Shown here piece by piece: positions 1 through 7,827 of a stretch of 22,998 nt of DNA (the stretch's first letter is position 1; each line of letters begins with the position of its first letter). The notes under the pieces are model-generated. The model did no database searches, had not been told where the DNA came from, and saw only the letters and a program-made list of their open reading frames with translations. The DNA lies in assembly GCA_030705945.1 (NCBI GenBank), contig JAUZPS010000018.1, forward strand, positions 1 to 22,998. Direction: 5' to 3'. Made by a program: the position numbers and the translations under genes. Source of the DNA: Bacillota bacterium (lineage in GTDB: Bacteria; Bacillota; Clostridia; Acetivibrionales; DSM-2933).

Positions 1-44
1 AAACCTGTATAAAACTTTACATTTGGTTATATCCATTTAAATCA

Positions 45-122
45 ATTAATCTTTTACATTTATCTATAGCAAAATACCATTAAAACCATTCGTTATTTCG
101 CTCTTGTGAATGTAAGATTAAT
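45..122. repeat. nested palindromic repeat, family 1, copy A
   Basis: The outer arms are ATTAATCTTTTACATTT (45-61) and AATGTAAGATTAAT (109-122), complementary apart from a 2-nt insertion. An inner imperfect pair (AGCAAAATA near 68-76 and TATTTCGCT near 94-102) makes a second stem. The unit recurs 20 nt downstream in the same orientation (143-219), and a related unit lies at 14503-14598 in the other orientation. It has no ORF and no obvious target-site duplication that I can identify. Confidence 0.75.
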
Positions 123-142
123 AATGATTTATATAAAAAGCA

Positions 143-219
143 ATTAATCTTTTACATTTGCCTATCGCAAAATAACGTTAAAGCGTTCGTTATTTTGCTC
201 CGTCAAATGTAAGATTAAT
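143..219. repeat. nested palindromic repeat, family 1, copy B
   Basis: The outer arms are ATTAATCTTTTACATTT (143-159) and AAATGTAAGATTAAT (205-219). The inner arms are a perfect 11-bp pair, GCAAAATAACG (167-177) and CGTTATTTTGC (188-198). Copies A and B share both arms, and B has the better inner stem. The two-stem design, small size and multiple copies fit a non-autonomous palindromic element or a structured RNA element. I cannot tell which from sequence alone. Confidence 0.8.
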
Positions 220-235
220 AGTGCTTTTTATTTAG

Positions 236-335
236 GTAGTATCAAAAAAACTTAGCAACTGGACGTTTCAAAAACTTGATATAATGGGTTTTCGTCGTAT
301 AAACTTGAACAAGGAATTTTTTGAAGCGCCCTTAG
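236..335. repeat. interspersed repeat, family 3, copy H, upstream of hemW
   Basis: This stretch of about 100 bp aligns along its whole length with 9835-9936. Shared blocks include GTATCAAAAAAA, CGTTTCAAAAA, and ACTTGAACAAGGAATTTTTT. Its arms CGTTTCAAAAA (264-274) and the complement near 318-328 pair with one G-T wobble. It ends about 36 bp before the hemW start. A degenerate partial copy lies at 5482-5513, upstream of dnaJ. Confidence 0.75.
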
Positions 336-371
336 TATATATGAGTAATTTTTATAATGATTGGAGAAGTT

Positions 372-1505
372 ATGAAAGATAGTATCGGACTTTATATTCA
401 TATACCTTTTTGCAAAGCTAAATGCTATTATTGTGACTTCAATTCATTCTCAGACAAAAATGAATCAATTAAGCCGTATTTTGACGCATTGAAAAAGGAA
501 ATTGCAAATTACAGCGCTATAGCGGGAGAATATGAAATCAGCTCAGTATTTATAGGCGGCGGCACTCCATCAAGCGTTGATGCTCAATACATCTATGATA
601 TAATGAAATTATGCCAGAATTCATATGATTTGCAAAAGGATGCTGAGATAAGTCTGGAAACTAATCCTGGAACTCTTTCTTATGATAAGTTAAGAACATA
701 TAGAGAGTGCGGAATAAACAGGCTTAGCATCGGATTGCAAGCGTGGCAAAACAGGCTGCTTAGAGAGATTGGAAGAATTCATTATGTGGAGGAATTCATA
801 CAAAATTATGAGCTTGCCAGAAAAGCAGGCTTTACCAATATAAATACGGATCTTATTTTTGCGCTTCCAGGTCAGACTATAGATGAATGGAGCCATACTG
901 TAAGAAATGTTTCAAGACTACAACCAGAACATATTTCCTGTTATAGTCTTAAAATAGAAGAAGGAACGGTTTTGTGGGAAAAATATAAAAATGGAGAGAT
1001 AAAGCAGACTGAGGATGAGTTGGATAGAGAAATGTATTATTTTGCTAAAAATGAACTCAAAGAACATGGTTATCATCTGTATGAGATCTCCAATTTTTCA
1101 AAACAAGGATATGAATGCAAGCATAATTTGATTTATTGGAAAGCAAAAGAGTATTTAGGCTGTGGCGCCGGAGCTCATTCATATTTTAATGGAATAAGAT
1201 ATAACAATATTTACGGTCTGGATGACTATATTGATAATATGTATAATGGCAGTATTATAGAAAATGAAATTGCTATTGACCAAAACGACAGAATGGCGGA
1301 ATTCGTTATTTTGGGTATGAGATTAACGAAGGGTATAAGCAGTATTGAATTTAAGAAGATGTTTGGGATCGATATAAGAGAAAAGTTTGGACAAAAGTTT
1401 GAAGAGCTTATTAATAAAGGCCTTGTCAAGTACGAAGGTGATAGGTTCAAACTTACTGATTTAGGGTTGGATCTTGCAAATATGGTGTTTGTAGAATTTA
1501 TATGA
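372..1505 (+). CDS. hemW: HemW, radical SAM heme chaperone
   Basis: Radical SAM protein of the HemW family, long misannotated as oxygen-independent coproporphyrinogen III oxidase and now understood as a heme-binding chaperone that delivers heme to haemoproteins. Counting from my start, residues 14-21 hold the CxxxCxxC cluster (C14, C18, C21, followed by D-F), and GGGTPS at about 62-67 is the usual SAM-contacting loop. The cysteine motif followed by xF and the 377-residue length fit HemW. An in-frame ATG lies at 357, but GGAGAAG at 363-369 is correctly placed only for the ATG at 372, giving the N-terminus MKDSIGLYIHIPF. The gene sits directly before hrcA, a common clostridial order. No terminator is obvious between them, although hrcA has its own promoter. 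Confidence 0.93.
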   Translation: MKDSIGLYIHIPFCKAKCYYCDFNSFSDKNESIKPYFDALKKEIANYSAIAGEYEISSVFIGGGTPSSVDAQYIYDIMKLCQNSYDLQKDAEISLETNPGTLSYDKLRTYRECGINRLSIGLQAWQNRLLREIGRIHYVEEFIQNYELARKAGFTNINTDLIFALPGQTIDEWSHTVRNVSRLQPEHISCYSLKIEEGTVLWEKYKNGEIKQTEDELDREMYYFAKNELKEHGYHLYEISNFSKQGYECKHNLIYWKAKEYLGCGAGAHSYFNGIRYNNIYGLDDYIDNMYNGSIIENEIAIDQNDRMAEFVILGMRLTKGISSIEFKKMFGIDIREKFGQKFEELINKGLVKYEGDRFKLTDLGLDLANMVFVEFI

Positions 1506-1587
1506 TATAGATAGCCAAATGTGAAGTTTTCTTTTTATATACCTAATCATTTTGGATTGTAATTATTGGCATTTTAGCATAAAATAC

Positions 1588-1616
1588 TTGACAAACGACT
1601 AGTTGAGTGTTATTTT
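1588..1616 (+). promoter_or_regulatory. sigma-A-type promoter of the heat-shock operon
   Basis: TTGACA at 1588-1593 is followed after 17 bp by TATTTT at 1611-1616. Transcription would begin near 1623, placing the CIRCE operator at the start of the transcript, as in other HrcA-controlled operons. A TATAAT at 1622-1627 also exists, but its 28-bp spacing from TTGACA is too long. The assignment comes from consensus and position only. Confidence 0.65.
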
Positions 1617-1626
1617 AAAATTATAA

Positions 1627-1653
1627 TTAGCACTCAATAAACTAGAGTGCTAA
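1627..1653 (+). promoter_or_regulatory. CIRCE operator (HrcA binding site)
   Basis: Perfect consensus CIRCE: TTAGCACTC (1627-1635), a 9-bp spacer, then GAGTGCTAA (1645-1653). It lies 16 bp before the hrcA start codon and just downstream of the promoter. HrcA bound here would block initiation of the hrcA-grpE-dnaK-dnaJ operon until heat or unfolded protein titrates GroE, the established mechanism. I see no second full CIRCE before grpE, dnaK or dnaJ. Confidence 0.97.
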
Positions 1654-1669
1654 CAAAGGGGAGCTGGAT

Positions 1670-2719
1670 ATGTACTTGGATGATAGAAAAAGAAAAATCC
1701 TCCAGGCTATTATAGATGACTACATTGATACAGCAGAACCTATTGGTTCAAGAACAATTGCAAGAAAGCATGAGCTGGGGTTAAGTTCCGCAACCATCAG
1801 AAATGAAATGGCAGACTTAGAGGAAATGGGATTTCTGGCGCAACCGCACACGTCTGCTGGTAGGATTCCATCTGATAAGGGCTATAGATTGTATGTTGAT
1901 GAGTTGATGAAAGCGAGAGAACTGACATTTGAAGAAACAGATTCTATAAAAAGAGCGCTGGAAATAAGGATTAATGAGATGACTCAACTGATTAGACAGG
2001 CTTCAATGATTATGTCTAAAATTACTAGATATACATCAATAGCTATGGCTCCTCAGTTGAATAAAAGCACTCTTAAGGCCGTGCAGGTAGTGCCGATTCA
2101 AGATGGCAGGGCATTGATTATTGTTGTTACAAATGCAAATGTGATCAGGAATAGCTTTATTAAAATTCCGGATAATGTAAGCGCTGATTTCTTAATAATG
2201 CTATCAAATGCATTAAACAGTAAATTAAATGGGTTATCCATTGATCAGATAAACAGCAGTGTTATACAGGATATCGAAAAAGAACCAGGAGTTACCAAAG
2301 AGATAATAATGCCCATTTTAGAAGGTATTGCAGATAGCATAAACAATATAGATTACTCCGACATATACATGGAAGGAACAACGAATATCCTGAATTATCC
2401 TGAATTTATGGACATTGTTAAAGCAAAGGAGTTTTTAAATATTCTGGATGAAAAGGATATGGTTTATAAACTGCTTAACAATCAGAATGTTAATGATAAA
2501 ATAAATGTCCAAATCGGAGCTGAGAATGATATAGAGCAAATAAAGGACTGCAGCCTTGTGACAGTCACATACAGTTTTGGAAATGTAGTGCTTGGAACCA
2601 TAGGAGTTATAGGTCCTACAAGGATGGAGTATGCAAAAGTAATTTCTTCAATGAATTTTCTTAAGCGAAAATTAAACGAGGAAATTTTAAAACATATTGG
2701 AAATTTAGACGGCAGCTAG
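1670..2719 (+). CDS. hrcA: HrcA, heat-inducible transcription repressor
   Basis: Repressor of class I heat-shock genes. It binds CIRCE as a dimer and needs GroEL to stay active. The 349-residue length is typical. The N-terminal winged-helix region (about 1-75) is clear, with the family sequence SSATIRNEMADLEEMGFL and then PHTSAGRIPSDKGYR. The rest is the GAF-like and dimerisation region, ending with the typical stretch GVIGPTRMEYAKV. The ATG at 1670 has AAAGGGGAG (1655-1663) at normal spacing. The perfect CIRCE immediately upstream shows autoregulation. It is the first gene of the hrcA-grpE-dnaK-dnaJ cluster. A 180-bp spacer before grpE has no obvious terminator. Confidence 0.97.
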   Translation: MYLDDRKRKILQAIIDDYIDTAEPIGSRTIARKHELGLSSATIRNEMADLEEMGFLAQPHTSAGRIPSDKGYRLYVDELMKARELTFEETDSIKRALEIRINEMTQLIRQASMIMSKITRYTSIAMAPQLNKSTLKAVQVVPIQDGRALIIVVTNANVIRNSFIKIPDNVSADFLIMLSNALNSKLNGLSIDQINSSVIQDIEKEPGVTKEIIMPILEGIADSINNIDYSDIYMEGTTNILNYPEFMDIVKAKEFLNILDEKDMVYKLLNNQNVNDKINVQIGAENDIEQIKDCSLVTVTYSFGNVVLGTIGVIGPTRMEYAKVISSMNFLKRKLNEEILKHIGNLDGS

Positions 2720-2899
2720 AAATATTTATAATATCCTTGGGTATACAATTTTAAATATTTCTTCAACTAATGAAGATTAGAATATCACTGACGTTTTTAA
2801 ACATGAGTTCATAAAAAAGTTGAAACTAAAACGGAATTCTAAACGTAAGTTGTATTTTAAAAATAGCTAAAGTTAAAACAGGGAGGGCAGACAAAAAAA

Positions 2900-3493
2900 A
2901 TGAATATGTTTTCAAAAGGTAATGAAAAGAAAGACGAACAAAACACAAACGCAAGTTCAGCAACAGAGCAGAACAATGAAGAAATTGGAGCAAAAAGTTG
3001 TAATGAAAACATCGGAGATACTGCTGAAACTGATTTAGTGAAAACTATGCTTGACGAAAAAACAAAGCAGTGCGAGGAGTATTTTGGTATGCTTCAAAGG
3101 ACAGCTGCTGAATTTGATAATTTCAAAAAGAGAACAGCAAAGGAAAAAGAGGCGCTATATAGTGATGCGGTAAGTGATACTATATCAGCTATTTTACCTG
3201 TTGTTGATAATTTTGAAAGAGCAATGAAAGCATCTGAAAGTGAGGAGACAACAAGCGCTTCCTTTAAAGAAGGAATTGATCTTGTTTATAGGCAGTTGAA
3301 GGATGTACTCAAAAATTTAGGGGTTGAAGAGATTAAATGTGTAGGCGAAGAATTCGATCCTCAACTACATAATGCTGTAATGCATATCGAAGATGATTCA
3401 TTCGGTGACAATACTGTTGTGGACGAATTTCAGAAGGGTTATATTTTGAAGGATAAAGTTATAAGACATAGTATGGTTAAGGTAGCTAATTGA
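2900..3493 (+). CDS. grpE: GrpE, nucleotide exchange factor for DnaK
   Basis: Cytosolic co-chaperone that releases ADP from DnaK. The 197-residue protein begins with a low-complexity, acidic and Asn/Gln-rich tail (about 1-45), then a long coiled coil with FDNFKKRTAKEKEAL, and ends in the beta domain with LHNAVMHIEDD and GYILKDKVIRHSMVKVAN, which is the family C-terminal pattern. GGGAGGG at 2881-2887 sits about 12 nt before the ATG at 2900, slightly long, and no better start exists (an in-frame ATG at 2906 is further still). Forty bases separate its stop from the dnaK start, so the two are co-transcribed. Confidence 0.97.
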   Translation: MNMFSKGNEKKDEQNTNASSATEQNNEEIGAKSCNENIGDTAETDLVKTMLDEKTKQCEEYFGMLQRTAAEFDNFKKRTAKEKEALYSDAVSDTISAILPVVDNFERAMKASESEETTSASFKEGIDLVYRQLKDVLKNLGVEEIKCVGEEFDPQLHNAVMHIEDDSFGDNTVVDEFQKGYILKDKVIRHSMVKVAN

Positions 3494-3533
3494 TTATTAA
3501 AGCTAATTGATTATAAAGAGGAGGAGATTTTTT

Positions 3534-5393
3534 ATGGCAAAAGTAATTGGAATAGATTTAGGAACAACAAATTCATGCGTATCTGTTATGGAAGGCGGAG
3601 AACCCGTCGTAATTCCAAATCCTGAAGGTAACAGGACCACTCCATCTGTTGTAGCTTTTTCAAAAACAGGAGAAAGACTTGTTGGGCAGGTAGCAAAAAG
3701 ACAGGCGATAACAAATCCTGAAAGAACAGTTATATCAATAAAAAGAGACATGGGAACAGATAGAAAGGTGCGTATAGATAATGCTCAATATACACCGCAG
3801 GAAATATCAGCAATGATCCTTCAAAAGCTCAAATCAGATGCTGAAGCATTCTTAGGAGAAACTATTACTCAGGCGGTAATTACAGTACCGGCTTACTTTA
3901 GCGATTCCCAAAGACAGGCTACAAAGGATGCTGGAAAAATTGCCGGATTGGAAGTATTAAGAATAATAAATGAGCCTACCGCTGCTGCGCTGGCTTATGG
4001 ACTTGATAAGGAACATGACCAGAAGATACTTGTATTCGACTTAGGTGGAGGTACCTTTGACGTATCTATTCTTGAAATAGGCGACGGAGTATTTGAGGTT
4101 CTTGCGACACACGGAAACAACAGACTTGGCGGTGACGACTTTGACCAGAGAGTTATGGATTTCCTCGCTGACTCCTTCAAGAAAGAAAATGGAATTGATT
4201 TAAGAAACGACAAGATGGCTCTTCAAAGATTAAAAGAAGCGGCTGAAAAAGCGAAAATTGAGTTGTCAGGCGTTACAAGCACAAATATTAACCTTCCTTT
4301 TATAACAGCGGATGCTTCTGGTCCTAAGCATCTTGATATTACATTGACAAGAGCGAAATTTGACGAAATAACTTCCGATTTGGTAGAAAAGACTATGGAA
4401 CCAACAAGAAGGGCAATGGGCGATGCTGGTTTAAGCCCTGAAAAAATCGATAAGATACTCTTAGTTGGAGGGTCAACAAGAATACCTGCTGTTCAGGATG
4501 CTGTTAAAAAATACTTTGGCAAAGACCCATTTAAAGGAATAAATCCTGATGAATGCGTTGCAGTCGGCGCATCGATACAGGCAGGCGTTCTTACCGGCGA
4601 AGTTAAAGATTTGTTGCTATTGGATGTTACTCCTTTGTCACTCGGGATAGAAACATTGGGTGGAGTATTTACAAAATTGATTGATAGAAATACAACAATA
4701 CCTGCTAAAAAGAGTCAGGTATTCTCAACTGCTGCTGATGGTCAGACCAGTGTTGAAATTCATGTGCTGCAGGGTGAAAGAGAAATGGCCCAATACAACA
4801 AAACATTGGGTAGATTCCAGCTCACAGGAATTCCTCCGGCGCCAAGAGGCGTGCCCCAGATTGAAGTTACTTTTGATATAGACGCAAATGGTATAGCTCA
4901 TGTTTCTGCTAAGGACTTAGGAACCGGAAACGAGCAGAAAGTTACTATAACAGCTTCTACAAATCTATCTGACGATGAAATTGATAATGCTGTAAAAGAA
5001 GCTGAAAAATACGCTTCAGAAGACAAGAAGAGAAAAGAAGAAGTTGAAATCAGAAATAATGCTGATTCAATGGTATTCCAATCTGAAAAAACTTTAAAAG
5101 AGCTTGGGGATAAACTGAGTTCAGATGATAAGTCTAAAGTAGAAGGCGAAATAAACAAAGTTAAGGAAGCTCTTAAGGGAACGGACAGCGAAAACATCAA
5201 AAAAGCTACAGAAGAATTGACTCAGGCTTTCTATGAAATATCTTCTAAAATTTATAATCAAAACCCTGGAGCAGGCGCAGGACCAGCAGGGGCAGGATTT
5301 GATCCGAACGCGGCAGGCGGAGCAGGCTCAGATACTGGCGCTGATAATGTATATGATGCGGATTATAAAGTAGTTGACGAAGATAAAAAATAA
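3534..5393 (+). CDS. dnaK: DnaK, Hsp70 chaperone
   Basis: ATP-dependent Hsp70 chaperone working with DnaJ and GrpE. The ATPase signatures are present: GIDLGTTNS near the N-terminus, DLGGGTFDVS and GGSTRIP. The interdomain linker is DLLLLDVTPLSLG, followed by the substrate-binding domain and a helical lid. The C-terminus is a Gly/Ala-rich tail ending DADYKVVDEDKK, as in Firmicutes. The open frame extends upstream to 3507, but the real start is ATG 3534: AGGAGG at 3519-3524 is nine bases away and the protein then begins MAKVIGIDLG, giving 619 residues, normal for the family. A stable hairpin follows at 5412-5439. Confidence 0.98.
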   Translation: MAKVIGIDLGTTNSCVSVMEGGEPVVIPNPEGNRTTPSVVAFSKTGERLVGQVAKRQAITNPERTVISIKRDMGTDRKVRIDNAQYTPQEISAMILQKLKSDAEAFLGETITQAVITVPAYFSDSQRQATKDAGKIAGLEVLRIINEPTAAALAYGLDKEHDQKILVFDLGGGTFDVSILEIGDGVFEVLATHGNNRLGGDDFDQRVMDFLADSFKKENGIDLRNDKMALQRLKEAAEKAKIELSGVTSTNINLPFITADASGPKHLDITLTRAKFDEITSDLVEKTMEPTRRAMGDAGLSPEKIDKILLVGGSTRIPAVQDAVKKYFGKDPFKGINPDECVAVGASIQAGVLTGEVKDLLLLDVTPLSLGIETLGGVFTKLIDRNTTIPAKKSQVFSTAADGQTSVEIHVLQGEREMAQYNKTLGRFQLTGIPPAPRGVPQIEVTFDIDANGIAHVSAKDLGTGNEQKVTITASTNLSDDEIDNAVKEAEKYASEDKKRKEEVEIRNNADSMVFQSEKTLKELGDKLSSDDKSKVEGEINKVKEALKGTDSENIKKATEELTQAFYEISSKIYNQNPGAGAGPAGAGFDPNAAGGAGSDTGADNVYDADYKVVDEDKK

Positions 5394-5411
5394 TTTTTAA
5401 GAAGTATACTG

Positions 5412-5439
5412 GCCAAAGTCATTGCTTAATGGCTTTGGC
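5412..5439 (+). terminator. dnaK-dnaJ intergenic hairpin (attenuator or partial terminator)
   Basis: GCCAAAGTCATT (5412-5423) and AATGGCTTTGGC (5428-5439) form a 12-bp stem with one G-U pair and a GCTT tetraloop, 19 bp after the dnaK stop. The downstream tract (TATTGTAATAT) is only weakly U-rich, so full termination is doubtful. A hairpin here could lower dnaJ expression relative to dnaK or protect the dnaK mRNA 3' end. That role is inferred from position. Confidence 0.55.
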
Positions 5440-5481
5440 TATTGTAATATATAAATAGTTTTAAAGTTAAAACATTTTTTT

Positions 5482-5513
5482 ACACAAAACTTGAGTATGG
5501 AATTTTTTAGAAG
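5482..5513. repeat. degenerate partial copy of interspersed family 3
   Basis: ACACAAAACTTGAGTATGG followed by AATTTTTTAGAAG resembles the right half of the elements at 236-335 and 9835-9936 (ACAAAACTTGAACAAGG, then AATTTTTTGAA). Only this half is recognisable. It lies upstream of dnaJ, so all three family members precede a gene. Confidence 0.4.
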
Positions 5514-5552
5514 GTCTTTATAGTTTCAAAAAAATAGATTGGAGTTGATAGG

Positions 5553-6695
5553 GTGGCTGATAAGAGAGACTATTATGAAATCCTCGGAGTTAATAAAGGC
5601 TCATCCGATATAGATATAAAAAAGGCATATAGAAAGCTGGCTAAACAATATCATCCGGATGTAAATCCAGGGGATAAGGCAGCAGAAGCAAAATTTAAAG
5701 AAATTAATGAAGCTTATGAAGTTCTCAGCGATTCACAGAAACGCTCGCGTTATGACCAATTCGGTCATGCGGCTAACGATCCTAATGGCTTTGGCGGCTT
5801 TGGCGGATCGGGTTTTAGTGATTTTGACTTTGGCGGTATTGGCGATATATTTGAATCGTTTTTTGGTGGATCAGGTTTCGGAAAATCTTCAAGAAGAGGT
5901 GGGCCACAAAAGGGAAATGATTTGAAATATTCAATGGAAGTGAGCTTTGAAGAGGCTGCCTTCGGGACGGAAAAGGAAATTTCCCTAAATCGCATGGAAA
6001 ATTGTGCTACCTGTAATGGAAGCGGGTCAAAGCAAGGTACTTCATCATCTACATGTAAACAATGTAATGGCTCAGGTCAAATACAATACAAACAGAGCAC
6101 TCCGTTCGGACAGTTTGTAAATGTAAAAACCTGTGATGCGTGTAAAGGGGAAGGCAAAATAGTCACAGACCCATGTAATACTTGCGGAGGCAAGGGGAAA
6201 ATTAGAAAAAGCGTTAAAATGAAAATAAAAATTCCAGCAGGTATTGACGACGGACAGACAATATCTCTAAGAGGAGAGGGAGAGCCTGGGGCAAAAGGCG
6301 GACCAAGCGGAGATTTATATATTTCCGTAAGGGTAAAACCACATGCCCTTTTCCAGAGACAGGGTAATGATGTTATATGCGACATGCCTATTACTTTTGT
6401 TCAAGCTACTTTAGGTTCTGAGCTTGAAGTTCCAACCCTTGATGGAAAGGTTAAGTATACTATTCCTGAAGCTACTCAGACCGCAACAGTTTTCAGATTA
6501 AAGGGTAAGGGAATACCATACTTGCGAGGAAACGGCAGAGGGGATCAGTATGTCCGTGTTAATATAGAGGTTCCTAAAAAGTTAAATGAGAGCCAAAAAG
6601 CTATATTACGTGAATTTGCAGAAAAGAGCGGCGATGAAGCCCATGAGCAGAGAAAGAGTTTTTTTGAGAAGATGAAAAATGCTCTTGGTATGTAA
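5553..6695 (+). CDS. dnaJ: DnaJ, type I Hsp40 co-chaperone
   Basis: Stimulates DnaK ATPase and delivers unfolded substrates. The 380-residue protein has every type I part in order: a J domain (about 1-70) with the catalytic HPD in KQYHPDVNPG; a Gly/Phe-rich region with repeated GGFGG-like and FDFGG-like units; a zinc region with four CxxCxGxG motifs (CATCNGSG, CKQCNGSG, CDACKGEG, CNTCGGKG); and the C-terminal substrate-binding domains. The start is GTG at 5553 (N-terminus ADKRDYYEILGV after the initiator), with GGAG at 5541-5544. It is the last gene of the HrcA-controlled cluster. Two inverted-repeat elements follow at 6703-6857. Confidence 0.97.
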   Translation: MADKRDYYEILGVNKGSSDIDIKKAYRKLAKQYHPDVNPGDKAAEAKFKEINEAYEVLSDSQKRSRYDQFGHAANDPNGFGGFGGSGFSDFDFGGIGDIFESFFGGSGFGKSSRRGGPQKGNDLKYSMEVSFEEAAFGTEKEISLNRMENCATCNGSGSKQGTSSSTCKQCNGSGQIQYKQSTPFGQFVNVKTCDACKGEGKIVTDPCNTCGGKGKIRKSVKMKIKIPAGIDDGQTISLRGEGEPGAKGGPSGDLYISVRVKPHALFQRQGNDVICDMPITFVQATLGSELEVPTLDGKVKYTIPEATQTATVFRLKGKGIPYLRGNGRGDQYVRVNIEVPKKLNESQKAILREFAEKSGDEAHEQRKSFFEKMKNALGM

Positions 6696-6702
6696 ATCAT
6701 TA

Positions 6703-6800
6703 GGAATGTTGAAAAAATAACTTCCGCTAAAAATTTACTTTCATGTTCACTTAACTTTAGAACATATGCTCAGAATCGGAAGCAATTTTTCAAGCATTCC
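6703..6800. repeat. long inverted-repeat element downstream of dnaJ
   Basis: Arms of about 24 bp at 6703-6726 (GGAATGTTGAAAAAATAACT, then TCCG) and 6777-6800 (CGGA, then AGCAATTTTTCAAGCATTCC) are complementary with a few mismatches and a 1-nt bulge. Inside lies a small pair, GTTC near 6744 and GAAC near 6759. It begins eight bases after the dnaJ stop. There is no U-tract, so I do not call it a classical terminator. It abuts the next palindrome at 6808. Confidence 0.6.
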
Positions 6801-6807
6801 TTAATTA

Positions 6808-6857
6808 TATATTTTGCAATAAACATTTTACATCTGTTTTTTATATTGCAAAATATA
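6808..6857. repeat. palindromic repeat, family 2, copy D, upstream of prmA
   Basis: Perfect 14-bp arms TATATTTTGCAATA (6808-6821) and TATTGCAAAATATA (6844-6857) flank a 22-nt centre containing AACATTTTACATC. The same arms and the centre in reverse complement (GATGTAAAATGTTTAT) recur at 8699-8750, 10765-10820 and, shortened, 11005-11049. This copy is in the opposite orientation to the other three. It ends 37 bp before the prmA start. Confidence 0.8.
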
Positions 6858-6894
6858 ATAACAAAATTCAAAAAACGAATTGGAAGAGGCTAAA

Positions 6895-7827
6895 ATGAAA
6901 TGGTATGAAATTGTTATAAACACAACTGAAGAGGCAAGCGACGCCGTGTCTGAAATGCTTACTTCAATTGGAGCTGGCGGGGTTGCTATCGAAGACCCTA
7001 ATGATATCCGGCGGGAAATACTAAAACCTGGAACATTAGATTATGCTGATGATGAATTTTTAAATAAATTAGGCGAAGATGTAATTATAAAAGCGTATTT
7101 TTCAGATGAAAAAAATTTCAGTGAATTAATTGGCTTTATCAAGGAAAAGATTAACTATATATCAAATTTTCTTGATGTCGGAAAGGGATATTCCGGGTAT
7201 AACGAAGTTGATGATGAAGATTGGGCAACTTCATGGAAAAAATATTACAAGCCCATAAAAATATCTGATAGTATAGTTATAAAACCGTCATGGGAAGACT
7301 ATAACAAAGCTCCAGGAGAAATTGTCATAGAGCTGGACCCTGGGATGGCCTTCGGAACAGGAACTCATGAGACAACAAGAATGTGCGCGCAGTTATTAGA
7401 AAAATTTTTAAAAAGTGGAGACACGGTTCTGGATTTAGGCTGTGGAACTGGAATATTGGCAATTATCGCCGATAAGCTAGGAGCGTCAAGTATTTCGGCT
7501 GTTGATATAGATGAGGTTGCTGTAAGAGTTGCAAGAGAAAATTGCCAGCTGAATATGGCTAGCAATAAAATAAATATTAAAAAGGGTATACTTGAGGATA
7601 TTGAACCAAAACAGCATGATGTTGTTATCGCCAATATCATTGCCAGCGTTATTGTTAATATATCAAAATTAATGCCTTCTTATGTAAAGAAGGGCGGTTA
7701 TTTTCTTACTTCAGGTATTATTAAGGAAAGAAAAGATGAAGTGTTGAAAGCCTATGAAAGCTTGGGCTTTTCATGTGAATTAATATTAGATATGGGTGAA
7801 TGGGTGGCGATTGCGTTTAAATGCTGA
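6895..7827 (+). CDS. prmA: PrmA, ribosomal protein L11 methyltransferase
   Basis: SAM-dependent methyltransferase that methylates ribosomal protein L11. The N-terminal substrate domain begins MKWYEIVINTTEEASDAVSE. The catalytic domain has FGTGTHETTRMC, the SAM loop VLDLGCGTGILA, and ANIIASVI at the active-site position. The 310-residue length is normal. A TTG at 6880 would add five residues, but GGAAGAGG at 6882-6889 supports ATG 6895 and the protein then starts as the family does. It follows dnaJ, the usual Firmicutes order, and its end overlaps rsmE by seven bases, implying coupled translation of two ribosome-modifying methyltransferases. Confidence 0.96.
   Translation: MKWYEIVINTTEEASDAVSEMLTSIGAGGVAIEDPNDIRREILKPGTLDYADDEFLNKLGEDVIIKAYFSDEKNFSELIGFIKEKINYISNFLDVGKGYSGYNEVDDEDWATSWKKYYKPIKISDSIVIKPSWEDYNKAPGEIVIELDPGMAFGTGTHETTRMCAQLLEKFLKSGDTVLDLGCGTGILAIIADKLGASSISAVDIDEVAVRVARENCQLNMASNKINIKKGILEDIEPKQHDVVIANIIASVIVNISKLMPSYVKKGGYFLTSGIIKERKDEVLKAYESLGFSCELILDMGEWVAIAFKC

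Larger units (their letters stand above)
1..371. other. gene-free region upstream of hemW, filled by palindromic repeats
   Basis: I see no coding sequence here. The stretch is AT-rich and is mostly occupied by two tandem copies of one palindromic element (45-122 and 143-219) and one copy of a different element (236-335), listed separately. A TATAAT-like hexamer at 280-285 lies inside the last element but has no convincing -35 partner, so I do not call a promoter. The gene preceding hemW is outside the window. Confidence 0.7.

Noticed and set aside
45..219. CRISPR array or tRNA-like structure at the window start
   Set aside because: Only two units, palindromic throughout, with no constant repeat and unique-spacer alternation and no cloverleaf.
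3507..3533. Nine-residue N-terminal extension of DnaK
   Set aside because: The strong AGGAGG at 3519-3524 lies inside it and serves ATG 3534, which gives the canonical MAKVIGIDLG start.
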